Positions 8,778 to 18,140 of a stretch of 44,565 bases of DNA are shown here, piece after piece. Every line of letters begins with the position of its first letter. Positions within the stretch are counted from its first letter, which is position 1. The translations under genes and the position numbers were made by a program. The stretch comes from Bacteroidota bacterium. GTDB lineage: Bacteria > Bacteroidota > Rhodothermia > Rhodothermales > Bin80. A model generated the notes under the pieces. It did not search any database and had not been told where the DNA came from. It saw only the letters and a program-made list of their open reading frames with translations. The stretch is taken from NCBI GenBank assembly GCA_028873925.1, contig JAPPNA010000080.1, forward strand, positions 1 to 44,565, read 5' to 3'.

Positions 8778-9239
8778 ATGACTGAGGCTCCGATAGAGAA
8801 ACGCGCCCGCGAACTGGTGGAGGACCTGCTGGGTCAGGGACCGATCTACCTCGTGGACATGGCCATCCGGGGAACGCACGGGTCGCACGCGGTGGACGTT
8901 TTCCTGGAAAGCGATGATGAGCTCGGCATCGATAAGCTGGCCGACCTCAGTCGGGAGTTGGAATTCCTGTTGGATACCGGTAAGCTGATTCCGGGGCCCT
9001 ATACGCTGCGGGTATCTTCTCCCGGGGCTGACCGCCCGCTGCGGCTGCCTCGACAGTACCGCAAGCATCTGGGTCGGTCACTGCGCGTGCACTACCAGGT
9101 GCAGCCGGGGCGCAATCGCGAGATTTGCGGGCTGCTTACGCGGGCTGATGCTTCGGGTATCGGCGTTCAGACGAACGGCAGGACCGCCGACATCGGCTTT
9201 GACGACATTCTTTGGGCCAAGGTGCAGCTGCCCTGGTAA
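8778..9239 (+). CDS. rimP: Ribosome maturation factor RimP
   Basis: RimP helps assemble the 30S subunit. I chose the ATG at 8778 (MTEAPIEKRARELVEDLL), which gives 153 residues, the normal RimP length; the frame is open farther upstream but that part lacks similarity. The N-terminal alpha/beta domain contains YLVDMAIRGTHGSHAVDVFLE, followed by the typical LADLSRELEFLLD helix and the segment PYTLRVSSPGADRPLR, a RimP signature. The C-terminal SH3-like domain runs from about residue 95 with RSLRVHYQ and the FDDILWAKV end. It is the first gene of the rimP-nusA-infB cluster and ends 16 bases before nusA. Confidence 0.92.
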   Translation: MTEAPIEKRARELVEDLLGQGPIYLVDMAIRGTHGSHAVDVFLESDDELGIDKLADLSRELEFLLDTGKLIPGPYTLRVSSPGADRPLRLPRQYRKHLGRSLRVHYQVQPGRNREICGLLTRADASGIGVQTNGRTADIGFDDILWAKVQLPW

Positions 9240-9255
9240 AGATAATCAGCATCTG

Positions 9256-10530
9256 ATGCAAAGTGAACATCTGGTATCGTCGTTCGCGGAAATTGCCCGC
9301 GAAAAAGACATCAATCGGGATACGCTGCAGCTGATCGTTGAAGATGTGATCCGCGCAATGATTCGGGCGCGGTACGGATCGGATGAGTCCTTTGAAATCA
9401 TCCTCAATCCCGATCACGGTCACATTCAGATCCTGCATGTACGCGAAGTGGTGGATGATTATGACATGGAGGATCCGGTCACCGAGATTGAACTGTCCGA
9501 CGCGCTGAAGATTGATGAGGACTTTGAGGTGGAAGACGAAGTGGCCGAGGAGATTTCTATAGAGAATTTCGGCCGCCGGGCCGTTTTAGCTGCCCGGCAG
9601 ACGTTCCGCCAGCGCATACGCGATATTGAAAAGGAGAACATTTTTGAGGACTATTCCGAGCTGATCGGAGAGCTGGTGGTCGGCGAGATTTATCAGGTGC
9701 GGCCCCATCTGGTGCTGGTGTTGCACAACCGGGTTGAGCTGGTGTTGCCCAAAGAGGAGCAGATTCCGCGGGAGTGGTACCGCAAAGGCGATATGCTGCG
9801 GGCCATCGTCAAGGAGGTCCGACGGGATGCGGGCAATAATCCCCAGGTAATCATCAGCCGGTCGGATCCGCAGCTGCTGGAGCGGCTCTTTGAGCTGGAA
9901 GTCCCTGAAATCGATGAGGGCATCATTGAAATCAAACGGATCCATCGGGAACCGGGGGATCGGGCCAAGATTGCGGTGGTGTCCTACGACGAACGCATTG
10001 ATCCGACCGGAGCCGTAGTAGGACTGCGCGGCAACCGGATTCATGCCGTGGTCCGTGAGCTCAACAACGAGAACATTGATGTGATGGAGTGGACGGAGGA
10101 TCGCTTTCAGCTGATCAAGCGTGCGCTTTCTCCGGCTCATCCGCTTTCCGTCGTCATTAACGACGAATTCTCGCCGCCCAAGGCAAAGGTGGTCGTCCGT
10201 GCGGACGAAGTCAGCCAGGCTATCGGCCGGCAGGGAATCAATATCCGTCTGGCCTCCCGGATGGCTGAAGTGGACATTGACATTTATCGGGAAATTCCGA
10301 TGGATGAGGAGGATGTGGACATTGATGAATTTGATGATGTGTTCAGTGAAGCGATTCTGGCCCAGCTACGCGTCATCGGATGCGATACCGCAAAGGCCGT
10401 GCTGCAGCTGTCGGTAGAGGAGCTGGTACGGCGCAGCGGGCTGGAGCACGAGGTGGCTTCCATAATTCTGGAGACGGTGCGGCTGGAATTTGAAGACGAG
10501 GAGGAAGAAGAGGTAGACTTGGGAGTCTAG
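9256..10530 (+). CDS. nusA: Transcription termination/antitermination factor NusA
   Basis: NusA binds RNA polymerase and modulates pausing, termination and antitermination. I take ATG 9256 (MQSEHLVSSFAEIAREKDIN) as the start, giving 424 residues; the frame extends upstream within rimP but without similarity. Order of domains: RNA-polymerase-binding N-terminal domain (residues 1-125, with QTFRQRIRDIEKENIF), S1 domain (about 135-200), KH1 and KH2 (from GDRAKIAVVSYDERIDPTGAVVGLRG to about 350, including ADEVSQAIGRQGINIRLASR), then a short helix-hairpin region and an acidic tail. It lacks the two long C-terminal acidic repeats of E. coli NusA, as is common outside Proteobacteria. Followed by infB after 24 bases. 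Confidence 0.95.
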   Translation: MQSEHLVSSFAEIAREKDINRDTLQLIVEDVIRAMIRARYGSDESFEIILNPDHGHIQILHVREVVDDYDMEDPVTEIELSDALKIDEDFEVEDEVAEEISIENFGRRAVLAARQTFRQRIRDIEKENIFEDYSELIGELVVGEIYQVRPHLVLVLHNRVELVLPKEEQIPREWYRKGDMLRAIVKEVRRDAGNNPQVIISRSDPQLLERLFELEVPEIDEGIIEIKRIHREPGDRAKIAVVSYDERIDPTGAVVGLRGNRIHAVVRELNNENIDVMEWTEDRFQLIKRALSPAHPLSVVINDEFSPPKAKVVVRADEVSQAIGRQGINIRLASRMAEVDIDIYREIPMDEEDVDIDEFDDVFSEAILAQLRVIGCDTAKAVLQLSVEELVRRSGLEHEVASIILETVRLEFEDEEEEEVDLGV

Positions 10531-10554
10531 TTAACTGACGCAAATCCGGCCCGT

Positions 10555-13392
10555 ATGCCCAGGACATCCAAGAAGGGATTCAAGAAGGTCGCACTTCACC
10601 GTGCGGCCAGGGAGCTGAACATTTCAAGTGATGCTATCGTCGCCTTCCTGGAGGCGAACGGACATGACGGGGTGCTGCGAGGCAAGGGCATCAATGCCAA
10701 GATCACCGATGAGGATGCCTATCTCGATCTATTGGACCATTACGCGTCGGATCTGGAGTCACGTCAGCGGGTAGTTGAGCTGCGCGCTGCCCGTCAGCAG
10801 GCATTGGAGGAGGAGGCGGCCGCTAGAAGCGGGGACGCGTCCCCGGTAGAAGTCCCTCAGATGCCTCAGCCGGAAGAGGAGCCGCAGGCAACTCAGCCGG
10901 AGCTGGCTACGGAAACGCCGGAACCGACTGCGGACGCGCCCGAACTGGCAGCAGAAACGCCGGAGCCGGCCGCGGAAACGCCGGAGCCGACTGCGGAGAT
11001 GCCCGAAACGGAAACACCGGAGCCGACTGCGGAGGATCCCGCCCCGACTGCGGATGAGCCGACTGCAGTCGAGCCGGTCGGGCCGGAAGAGGTTGAGTCT
11101 GTGGAGGTGGAAGTGCCCGACGAGATACCCGCCGCTGCGGAAGAGCCGGAAGCTGTGGCGGAGGACGAGCCTGAACAGGCCGTGCGTGCAGCGGAAGAGG
11201 AACCGGTCGATGAGATGCCTGCCGCTGCAGAGGAATCTGCAACCGCAGCCGAGACCCCGGTCGCCGAAGCCCCGGCTGGCGACGAGATCATCTCGGCCGA
11301 CCGCTACAAGCTCCAGGGTACAACGATCCTGGGGACGATTGATCTCAAAACGGTAAGCGACCAGGGGGTCAAGAAGCGGCGGAAGCGGAAGCGGAAAGGC
11401 AAACCGAAGGGTACCGAGACGGCCGCGCAGATGGCAATGGCCACTGAAACCGGTCGCAAACGGTCGCGCAAGCGTCGCTCCAAGGTGGATCAGGATGAAG
11501 TCAAGCAGACCGTCCAGGAAACACTTCGGGCTATTGATCAGAGCTCCTCACGCGCCCGACAGCGGCGCCGGCGGGCCCGGCGCAAGGAACGGGCGGATGT
11601 ACAGCAGAGCGAACTGGAGGCCCTGGAAGGTCAGGATCGCCATATTCAGGTGACCGAATTCGTGTCCACCGGAGAGCTGGCCGACATCATGGGCGTAGCG
11701 GTGACCGATGTGATCACCAAGCTCTTTGAAGCGGGCATGATGGTGTCGATCAACCAGCGGCTGGACGCGGATACGATATCTATTGTGGCCGACGAGTTTG
11801 ACTACAGCGTTGATTTTATCACGGAGTTCGGCACCTCCGATGTGGAAATTGAAGAGGATGACCCGGACAGTTTGGAACCGCGGGCCCCGGTGATTACCGT
11901 GATGGGCCATGTGGACCATGGGAAAACATCGCTCTTGGACTTCATACGCAATGCGAATGTGGCCATCGGAGAGTCCGGTGGCATTACGCAGCATATCGGG
12001 GCCTACAGGGTTAAACTGGAGAATGGGCGCGTGGTCACCTTTCTGGATACGCCCGGTCATGAAGCCTTTACCGCCATGCGTGCGCGCGGGGCTAAGGTAA
12101 CAGACCTGGTCATTCTGGTTGTGGCAGCCAATGACTCCGTCATGCCCCAGACTATTGAGGCCATCAATCACTCCAAGGCGGCTGAAGTGCCGATCATTGT
12201 CGCGATCAATAAAATTGATCTGCCTGAAGTCAATATCCCGCGCGTCATGCAGGAGCTCTCCGACCATGGGGTGCTCGTTGAATCGTACGGTGGTAGTGTC
12301 CAATGCTCCCAGGTGTCGGCCAAGACCGGTCAAGGTATAGACGATCTGCTGGAAAAAGTGCTGCTTGAGGCCGACCTGATGGAGCTCAGGGCCAACCCCG
12401 AGCGGCGTGCACAAGGCGTGGTCATTGAAAGCCGACTCGATCGCGGACGGGGTAATGTTGCTACGGTCCTTGTTCAGAACGGTACCCTGCGGATCGGTGA
12501 TCCGTTTGTGGCTGGCGTATTCGGCGGACGGGTGCGGGCGATGTTTGATGAATGGGATCAGCGCATCTCTGTGGCAAATCCCAGTGAGCCTGCACTGGTT
12601 CTCGGACTGCCTGGACAGCCCACGGTAGGAGATCAGTTCGTCGGCGTTGAGGATGAAACCGAAGCCAGGACAATATCGCAGCGGCGGCAGCAGATCTGGC
12701 GCGAGCAGAAAATGCGCCAGTACAAGCATGTGCGTCTGGAGGATATCGGTCGGCGCCTGGCCCTGGGCGACTTCAGTGAGCTGAATCTGATCATCAAAGG
12801 TGATGTGGGCGGCTCCGTGGAGGCCCTTACAGACGCGCTTCAGAAGCTGTCCAATGAGGAGGTGGCGGTCAAGATAATTCACGCCGGTGTGGGCGCGATC
12901 ACCGAAAGCGATGTTATGCTCGCGTCCGCATCCGATGCGGTAATCATCGGTTTTCAAGTGCGGCCTACCGCTGGGGCCCGGGCCGCCAGCGACCGTGAGG
13001 AGATTGATATTCACACGTATTCCATCATCTACGATGCTATAGAAGATGTCAGGGATGCACTGGAAGGCCTGCTGCAGCCCGAAGAGACGGAAAAAATTTC
13101 GGGCGTGGCGGAGATCCGCCAGGTTTTCAAGGTGCCCAAAGTGGGCGCGGTGGCGGGCTGCTATATCACGGAAGGCCGCATCAAGCGAAGTGACACCGTA
13201 CATGTGCTGCGCGAAAGCATCATCATCTATACCGGCCGGCTTTCCTCATTGCGCCGTTTCAAGGACGATGTGAGGGAGGTGCTGACCGGATATGAATGTG
13301 GAATCGGCATCGAGAATTACAACGATATCAAGGTGGGCGACCAGATCGAGGCCTATCAGGTCGTGGAAACCAAACGAACGCTGGCGGTCTGA
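10555..13392 (+). CDS. infB: Translation initiation factor IF-2
   Basis: GTPase that brings initiator tRNA to the 30S subunit and joins the subunits. The protein is 945 residues. Residues 1-66 form the N-terminal IF2N-type helical domain ([20 protein letters not shown]). Residues 85-245 are acidic, Pro/Glu/Thr/Ala-rich repeats, and about 260-350 is strongly basic ([28 protein letters not shown]). A second IF2N-like segment ([19 protein letters not shown]) precedes the G domain from about residue 446, with G1 [10 protein letters not shown]2 GGITQHIG, G3 DTPGHEAF, G4 NKID and G5 SAKTG. Domains II, III and IV (fMet-tRNA binding) follow. rbfA starts 4 bases after its stop. Confidence 0.97.
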   Translation: MPRTSKKGFKKVALHRAARELNISSDAIVAFLEANGHDGVLRGKGINAKITDEDAYLDLLDHYASDLESRQRVVELRAARQQALEEEAAARSGDASPVEVPQMPQPEEEPQATQPELATETPEPTADAPELAAETPEPAAETPEPTAEMPETETPEPTAEDPAPTADEPTAVEPVGPEEVESVEVEVPDEIPAAAEEPEAVAEDEPEQAVRAAEEEPVDEMPAAAEESATAAETPVAEAPAGDEIISADRYKLQGTTILGTIDLKTVSDQGVKKRRKRKRKGKPKGTETAAQMAMATETGRKRSRKRRSKVDQDEVKQTVQETLRAIDQSSSRARQRRRRARRKERADVQQSELEALEGQDRHIQVTEFVSTGELADIMGVAVTDVITKLFEAGMMVSINQRLDADTISIVADEFDYSVDFITEFGTSDVEIEEDDPDSLEPRAPVITVMGHVDHGKTSLLDFIRNANVAIGESGGITQHIGAYRVKLENGRVVTFLDTPGHEAFTAMRARGAKVTDLVILVVAANDSVMPQTIEAINHSKAAEVPIIVAINKIDLPEVNIPRVMQELSDHGVLVESYGGSVQCSQVSAKTGQGIDDLLEKVLLEADLMELRANPERRAQGVVIESRLDRGRGNVATVLVQNGTLRIGDPFVAGVFGGRVRAMFDEWDQRISVANPSEPALVLGLPGQPTVGDQFVGVEDETEARTISQRRQQIWREQKMRQYKHVRLEDIGRRLALGDFSELNLIIKGDVGGSVEALTDALQKLSNEEVAVKIIHAGVGAITESDVMLASASDAVIIGFQVRPTAGARAASDREEIDIHTYSIIYDAIEDVRDALEGLLQPEETEKISGVAEIRQVFKVPKVGAVAGCYITEGRIKRSDTVHVLRESIIIYTGRLSSLRRFKDDVREVLTGYECGIGIENYNDIKVGDQIEAYQVVETKRTLAV
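10908..11070 (+). repeat. Degenerate ~24-base tandem repeats inside infB
   Basis: Imperfect direct repeats built on a unit like GCGGAAACGCCGGAGCCGAC, encoding variants of AETPEPTA. About six copies are recognisable. They code for the flexible acidic part of IF-2, so copy number may vary between strains. The repeats also create a long spurious reading frame on the opposite strand. Confidence 0.8.
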
Positions 13393-13396
13393 GGTA

Positions 13397-13768
13397 ATGA
13401 CGGTGCGGGTGCAGCGTGTCTCACGCATGCTTCAGCGTGAGATTGCCGATATACTGGCGCGCGAAGTGGATGAGGCCCACATGATCACCGTTACGGAAGC
13501 CCGCGTGACACGGGATCTGTCCATTGTGGAGGTTCATGTCAGTGTCTTCGGTTCCACCGCCGAGCAGAGAGCGGATACCTTCAGACTTCTGCAACGCCGG
13601 ACGGCCTATATACGCGGGCTGCTGGGCCGACGTATCCGTCATCAGCTGCGTGCGGTGCCGACAGTCCACTTTCAACTGGACGAATCCCCGGAATCTGTGC
13701 GCAGGATGGATGCGCTGTTTGATCAGATCCGCAAGGAACGCCGGATGCGTCCCGATCCGCTGGCATGA
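13397..13768 (+). CDS. rbfA: Ribosome-binding factor A
   Basis: RbfA is a small KH-fold protein that binds the 30S subunit late in its assembly, next to helix 1 of 16S rRNA. The 123-residue product starts at ATG 13397 (MTVRVQRVSRMLQREIADIL), 4 bases after infB; a longer frame begins inside infB but that part has no similarity. Signature segments are RVSRMLQREIADILARE, ITVTEARVTRDLSIVEVHVSVFG and RRTAYIRGLLGRRIRHQLRAVPTVHFQLDES. Its stop overlaps the start of truB by four bases. Confidence 0.93.
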   Translation: MTVRVQRVSRMLQREIADILAREVDEAHMITVTEARVTRDLSIVEVHVSVFGSTAEQRADTFRLLQRRTAYIRGLLGRRIRHQLRAVPTVHFQLDESPESVRRMDALFDQIRKERRMRPDPLA

Positions 13769-14478
13769 GCGATCTTCAGGTCTGCTCAAATGCGATAGTG
13801 CCGCCGGACGGGTCGGCGGCTGCGGTCCTGGTGGACAAGCCGGCCGGCTGGACATCTTATGACGTAATCCGCAAACTGCGCACCGTGTGCCCGGATACGA
13901 AAATGGGGCATACCGGCACGCTGGATCCCATAGCGACCGGGCTGCTGATCGTACTGATGAATCGGGCGACCAAGTCCATGAATCACTTTATGCACCTGGA
14001 CAAACACTACGAAGCGACGATTCGGCTGGGCCAGACCACGGCTTCTTTTGATGCGGAGACCCCCGTAATTCGTCAAGCGGATGCCGGCGAGGTCAGTCTG
14101 TCCGCAATTGATAAGGCCTGTCAGCAGCTGACCGGAGTTATCGCGCAGACTCCGCCGATGTACTCAGCCGTTAAGGTAAAAGGAGAGCGTCTCTACAAGA
14201 AAGCACGCCGCGGTGAAACGGTGGACCGCAAGCCCAATCAGGTCACCGTCCACCGCTTCCGGGCGGTGCGCCGCACCGGGGATGACCTCCAGGTCAAAGT
14301 TCACTGCTCCAAAGGCACCTATATCCGTGCACTGGCGCACGATTTGGGACAACTCCTGGAGGTGGGTGCGCATTTGGTCGCCCTGCGGAGGACCGCGATC
14401 GGTTCGTGGACCGTAGCGGATGCATGGCCGCTCAACGCACTGGTGGAGGCTTTATCGGAAAGGAAGCATGAGGCTTGA
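13765..14478 (+). CDS. truB: tRNA pseudouridine(55) synthase
   Basis: Makes pseudouridine 55 in the T-loop of tRNAs. The 237-residue protein has the TruB motif I (KPAGWTSYDVI) and motif II GHTGTLDPIATG, in which D54 is the catalytic aspartate. The conserved YEATIRLGQTTASFDAE and the thumb-type PPMYSAVKVKGERLYKKAR segments follow, then CSKGTYIRALAHDLG. It ends after the catalytic domain without a PUA domain of the long E. coli type. It overlaps rbfA by 4 bases and ribF by 11 bases. Confidence 0.95.
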   Translation: MSDLQVCSNAIVPPDGSAAAVLVDKPAGWTSYDVIRKLRTVCPDTKMGHTGTLDPIATGLLIVLMNRATKSMNHFMHLDKHYEATIRLGQTTASFDAETPVIRQADAGEVSLSAIDKACQQLTGVIAQTPPMYSAVKVKGERLYKKARRGETVDRKPNQVTVHRFRAVRRTGDDLQVKVHCSKGTYIRALAHDLGQLLEVGAHLVALRRTAIGSWTVADAWPLNALVEALSERKHEA

Positions 14479-15394
14479 GATCGGTCTGGATGGTGTCCGG
14501 CGTGATCCGGCATCCGTGGTAACGGTGGGCACGTTTGATGGCATACACCTGGGTCACCAGGCCATCCTTCGGCAGCTGGAGCGGTATGCCGCACAATGCG
14601 GGGGCATGAGCACGCTGGTAACCTTTGATCCGCACCCGGGCGATGTGGTGCGCGGACAGGTTACACCGCTGCTGACCACCGTTGAGGAAAAGGCTGCCGT
14701 GCTGGAATCACTGGGGTTGGGCAGGCTGGTCGTGGTTCCCTTTACCCGGACGTTCGCCGCCTTATCCGCGGCGGAATTTGTCAGGACGGTGCTGGTCGAC
14801 CAGATTGGTATGCAGCAGATTGTTGCGGGATACGATCACGGGTTCGGGCGTGGACGGGAGGGTGATGCCGGACTGCTGCGTCACTTGGGGGCGCGCCACG
14901 GCTTCGGCGTAAGGGTCGTGGAGGCGCAGGCGGTCGGATCCCGGGTGGTCTCTTCCCGAATGATTCGGGACCTGCTCCGCAAACAGGGAGATGCAGCGGC
15001 GGCGGAAGCACTCCTGGGCCGCCCGTACGCGTTGACCGGCACGGTCATGCCAGGTGCCGGACGCGGGCGTACCCTCGGATTCCCTACGGCCAACCTCAAA
15101 GTTGATAATTCATCAAAACTTCTTCCGCAACGCGGCGTGTACGCCGTACGGGTACATACCGGCGGAGAGCTGAAAGGAGGCATGATGAATATAGGCGTGC
15201 GACCGACCGTGGAGCCGTGCACTGGCGTGCACCTTGAGGTACATCTGTTTGATTTTTCCGGCAATCTGTACCGCCGGCCGCTTACCGTGGAGTTTGCCAA
15301 ACGGATACGAGACGAAAAGCACTTTGAATCCTTGGAGGCACTCAGCAACCGGTTGGCCCTGGATGAGAAAAAATGTCGCGCCCTGGTACCGTGA
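14468..15394 (+). CDS. ribF: Bifunctional riboflavin kinase / FAD synthetase
   Basis: Converts riboflavin to FMN and FMN to FAD. ATG 14468 ([17 protein letters not shown]) gives 308 residues and a close SD-like GGAA; the start lies within the end of truB. The N-terminal nucleotidyltransferase domain has [11 protein letters not shown] (the HxGH-type motif), VTFDPHPG and the SSRMIRDLL motif. The C-terminal flavokinase domain has [14 protein letters not shown] and [11 protein letters not shown], with the [11 protein letters not shown] and [12 protein letters not shown] motifs. Its place between truB and rpsO is the usual one in this operon. Confidence 0.95.
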   Translation: MRLEIGLDGVRRDPASVVTVGTFDGIHLGHQAILRQLERYAAQCGGMSTLVTFDPHPGDVVRGQVTPLLTTVEEKAAVLESLGLGRLVVVPFTRTFAALSAAEFVRTVLVDQIGMQQIVAGYDHGFGRGREGDAGLLRHLGARHGFGVRVVEAQAVGSRVVSSRMIRDLLRKQGDAAAAEALLGRPYALTGTVMPGAGRGRTLGFPTANLKVDNSSKLLPQRGVYAVRVHTGGELKGGMMNIGVRPTVEPCTGVHLEVHLFDFSGNLYRRPLTVEFAKRIRDEKHFESLEALSNRLALDEKKCRALVP

Positions 15395-15519
15395 TGGAAC
15401 CTTGCCGGTCACGTCTCCGTACCATTGAACTTATTCGTTCCGGCTTCTCTGGCATGGCCTGGCAGAGAACAGGTGCTGGGGCGCGATGGAATTTATCAGG
15501 CCCTGATTGCAGCTGTAGA
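15395..15519 (+). other. ribF-rpsO intergenic leader
   Basis: 125 bases. It could hold a promoter or the regulatory leader to which S15 binds in other bacteria, but I see neither a strong promoter nor a clear pseudoknot. The open frame from 15373 that enters rpsO adds 49 residues without S15 similarity. Confidence 0.35.
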
Positions 15520-15786
15520 ATGATCGCCACTGAAGAAACGAAGGTCTACGTTGAGAAATTTGGCAAGGATGCCAACGACACCGGCACGCCGGAAGTGCAG
15601 ATTGCCATTTTCACCCACCGGATCAAGCATCTGACGGCCCATCTGAAGAAACACCGGAAGGACCATTCCACCCGACGCGGCCTCTTGAAAATGGTCGGCA
15701 AACGTCGCCGTCTGCTCAACTATCTGATCCACAATGACATTGAGCGCTATCGGCGCATCACCCAGGAGCTGGGCCTTAGAAAATAA
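15520..15786 (+). CDS. rpsO: 30S ribosomal protein S15
   Basis: S15 binds the central domain of 16S rRNA (helices h20-h22) early in 30S assembly. Start ATG 15520 ([17 protein letters not shown]) gives the standard length of 88 residues. Signature features are [34 protein letters not shown], then [15 protein letters not shown] and the end [14 protein letters not shown]. It is 62 bases upstream of pnp, with a strong hairpin between them (15802-15825). Confidence 0.96.
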   Translation: MIATEETKVYVEKFGKDANDTGTPEVQIAIFTHRIKHLTAHLKKHRKDHSTRRGLLKMVGKRRRLLNYLIHNDIERYRRITQELGLRK

Positions 15787-15801
15787 TCAGCGCCCGGCTG
15801 A

Positions 15802-15825
15802 TCTGCCGGTCTTCAGACCGGCGGA
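15802..15825 (+). promoter_or_regulatory. Strong stem-loop between rpsO and pnp
   Basis: GCCGGTC (15805-15811), loop TTCA, GACCGGC (15816-15822) form a perfect 7-bp stem, extendable to 10 bp (with one G-U pair) by 15802-15804 and 15823-15825. No strong U-run follows (CTTTCCTATC), so it is a weak terminator at best. In E. coli the same place has the rpsO terminator and an RNase III-cut hairpin through which PNPase represses its own mRNA; a similar role here is inference. Confidence 0.75.
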
Positions 15826-15848
15826 CTTTCCTATCGAAAAACTGTTTA

Positions 15849-18125
15849 ATGACTCCTGAATCCCTTAACGTGCAGGTGGACCTTGCACCGAATCTCTCAG
15901 TCACCCTGGAAACCGGCTGCCTGGCCAAACAGGCGGACGGAGCGGTCGTTGTCCGGGTCGGCGATACGATGGTGCTGTGCACTGCCGTAGTGTCCAGCCG
16001 CGTCCGCGCCGGCATGAGCTATTTCCCGCTGGTGGTGGACTATCGCGAGAAATTCGCCTCCGGTGGCAAAATTCCGGGCGGTTTCTTCAAAAAAGAGGGC
16101 CGCTCCAATGATAAAGAAATTCTGACCTCCCGCCTGGTTGACCGGGCGATCCGTCCCCTGTTTCCCAGCGGCTTCCGCAATGATGTCCAGATTATTGGCA
16201 GCGTCGTCTCCGCTGACGGGGAAAATGACGGGGACATGCTGGTCGGCAACGGGGCATCCGCCGCGCTGCTGCTTGCCGGAGCCCCCTTTGACGGGCCGAT
16301 TGCCGAAGTTCGTGTCGGGCGTATCAACGGCGAGTTTATCATTAATCCGTCGATCTCGGCGCTGGAAGGCAGCGACTTCAATTTGGTGGTGGCCGGAAAG
16401 CTGGACAGCCTAATGATGGTGGAAGGCCAGATGGATGAGGTCAGCGAAGAGCACATAGTGGATGCGCTGGAGCTGGCGCATGCCGCAATCCGGAAAATCT
16501 GCCAGGCTCAGTTGGACCTGCTTGAGGCGTGGCAGGCTCAACAGGGTCCGGCGGAGCCGAAGGCGTACATGCTGGAGATGCCAGCAGATGAGCTGATTGC
16601 GCGCGTGGACGGGCTAATCGGCCAGCGGGTTGCCGAGCATATCCGAGCACCGTATGAGAAAATGGCTTTCTACGGGGGTCTGCGGAATCTGGAAGCGGAA
16701 GCCGTAACTGAGCTGACCGGTGAAGATGTTGATGAAAATGATGTCCGCACCGCTGCCGGGATTGTCTCCAAGAGAATCATGCGGGAGATGGTGCTGGCCG
16801 ACCGGTGCCGAATTGACGGGCGCAGGCCCGATGAGGTACGTCCCATATGGTGCAGTGCCGGATATCTGCCGCGCGTGCATGGATCGGCCGTGTTCACGCG
16901 CGGCGAAACCCAGGTCCTGGCTTCCGCCACCCTGGGAACCAACCGTGATCAGCAGCTCATTGATCAGGTGTTCGTTCACGAGGACAAACGGTTCTTTCTG
17001 CATTATGAATTCCCTCCGTATTGCACCGGAGAGGTCAAGATGCTGCGCGGGCCGAGCCGCCGGGAAGTGGGTCACGGCATGCTTGCGGAACGTGCGCTGG
17101 TGCCCATGATTCCCACTGAGGAGGAGTTTCCCTATACCATCCGCATCAATGCCGATGTGCTGGAATCAAACGGCTCGTCGTCAATGGCGAGTGTCTGCGC
17201 CGGCAGTCTGGCCCTGATGGATGCGGGCGTGCCCCTGAAGAAAGCGGTGGCTGGCGTAGCGATGGGGATGATTTCCGACGGAACGCGCCATGTGGTGCTG
17301 ACGGACATACTGGGGACGGAGGATCACCTGGGCGATATGGATTTCAAGGTGACCGGTACGCGGGAAGGGATCACGGCCTGTCAGATGGACATCAAGATCA
17401 GCGGGCTGTCCCGATCGCTTATGCTGGAGGCGCTCTATCAGGCGCGGGAAGCCCGGCATCACATCCTGGACCACATGGATGCGGAATTGTCAGCTGCGCG
17501 TGATGGAATGTCGCCGTATGCCCCGCGTCTGACGGTCATCCAGATAGATGTTGAGCAGATTGGCGCGGTAATCGGGCCCGGCGGCAAGGTCATTCGCGGC
17601 ATCCAGGCGGAAACCGGGTGTTCCATTGATGTTGATGAGCGCGACGGGTTCGGATTTGTAACTATAGCGGCCACCGACAAGACCCAGGCGGACCAGGCGA
17701 TAGAGATCATTCGCTCGCTGGTCGTCCAGCCGGAAGTCGGAGCTGAATATGAAGGAGTTGTGCGCAGTATCCTGGATGTCGGCGCGGTCGTGGAAATCCT
17801 GCCGGGCAAGGATGGTCTGGTGCATAAGTCGGAACTGTCCTGGGATTATGTGACGGATCCGAAATCGGTCGTGCAGGTGGGTGATAAGATAAAGGTGATT
17901 GTTACCGAGATTCGGGATCGCGGACGGCTGCGCCTCAGCCATAAGGCCACGCTGCCGAGACCGGCCAACCTGCCAAAGGGGCCGCGTCGTCCCCCGCGAG
18001 GGAGAGGGGGTCGCTCGCCGAGACGTGATGGCTCGCGTCCTCCCCGACGTGACGGTTGGCGCCCTTCGCACCGCGATGGATCACGCCCGCCGCGTCCCCA
18101 TCGATCCCGTAAGCCCGGAAAGTAG
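15849..18125 (+). CDS. pnp: Polyribonucleotide nucleotidyltransferase (PNPase)
   Basis: Phosphorolytic 3'-5' exoribonuclease that also can add tails; trimeric, part of RNA decay. The 758-residue protein has RNase PH domain 1 (residues 10-145, VDRAIRPLFP), an alpha-helical linker, RNase PH domain 2 (about 320-540) with the catalytic region DILGTEDHLGDMDFKV and SNGSSSMASVCAGSLALMDAGVP, a KH domain with GPGGKVIRGIQAETG, and an S1 domain ending at RLRLSHKA (about 700). The last 45 residues are an unusual basic tail with repeated RDGSRPP-like units. Start ATG 15849; no clear SD. M16 peptidase follows after 15 bases. Confidence 0.97.
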   Translation: MTPESLNVQVDLAPNLSVTLETGCLAKQADGAVVVRVGDTMVLCTAVVSSRVRAGMSYFPLVVDYREKFASGGKIPGGFFKKEGRSNDKEILTSRLVDRAIRPLFPSGFRNDVQIIGSVVSADGENDGDMLVGNGASAALLLAGAPFDGPIAEVRVGRINGEFIINPSISALEGSDFNLVVAGKLDSLMMVEGQMDEVSEEHIVDALELAHAAIRKICQAQLDLLEAWQAQQGPAEPKAYMLEMPADELIARVDGLIGQRVAEHIRAPYEKMAFYGGLRNLEAEAVTELTGEDVDENDVRTAAGIVSKRIMREMVLADRCRIDGRRPDEVRPIWCSAGYLPRVHGSAVFTRGETQVLASATLGTNRDQQLIDQVFVHEDKRFFLHYEFPPYCTGEVKMLRGPSRREVGHGMLAERALVPMIPTEEEFPYTIRINADVLESNGSSSMASVCAGSLALMDAGVPLKKAVAGVAMGMISDGTRHVVLTDILGTEDHLGDMDFKVTGTREGITACQMDIKISGLSRSLMLEALYQAREARHHILDHMDAELSAARDGMSPYAPRLTVIQIDVEQIGAVIGPGGKVIRGIQAETGCSIDVDERDGFGFVTIAATDKTQADQAIEIIRSLVVQPEVGAEYEGVVRSILDVGAVVEILPGKDGLVHKSELSWDYVTDPKSVVQVGDKIKVIVTEIRDRGRLRLSHKATLPRPANLPKGPRRPPRGRGGRSPRRDGSRPPRRDGWRPSHRDGSRPPRPHRSRKPGK

Positions 18126-18140
18126 TCGTCAGTTGGGGCG

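Noticed and set aside
10908-11070. CRISPR-like array
   Set aside because: The repeats are degenerate, contiguous, in frame and encode the IF-2 acidic region; no spacers.
10893-11291. Ser/Ala/Gly-repeat frame on the - strand
   Set aside because: Produced by the acidic repeats of infB read backwards.
11548-13203. Long open frame (551 codons) on the - strand across infB
   Set aside because: It is antisense to the conserved G domain of IF-2, has no family signature and is typical of spurious frames in GC-rich DNA.
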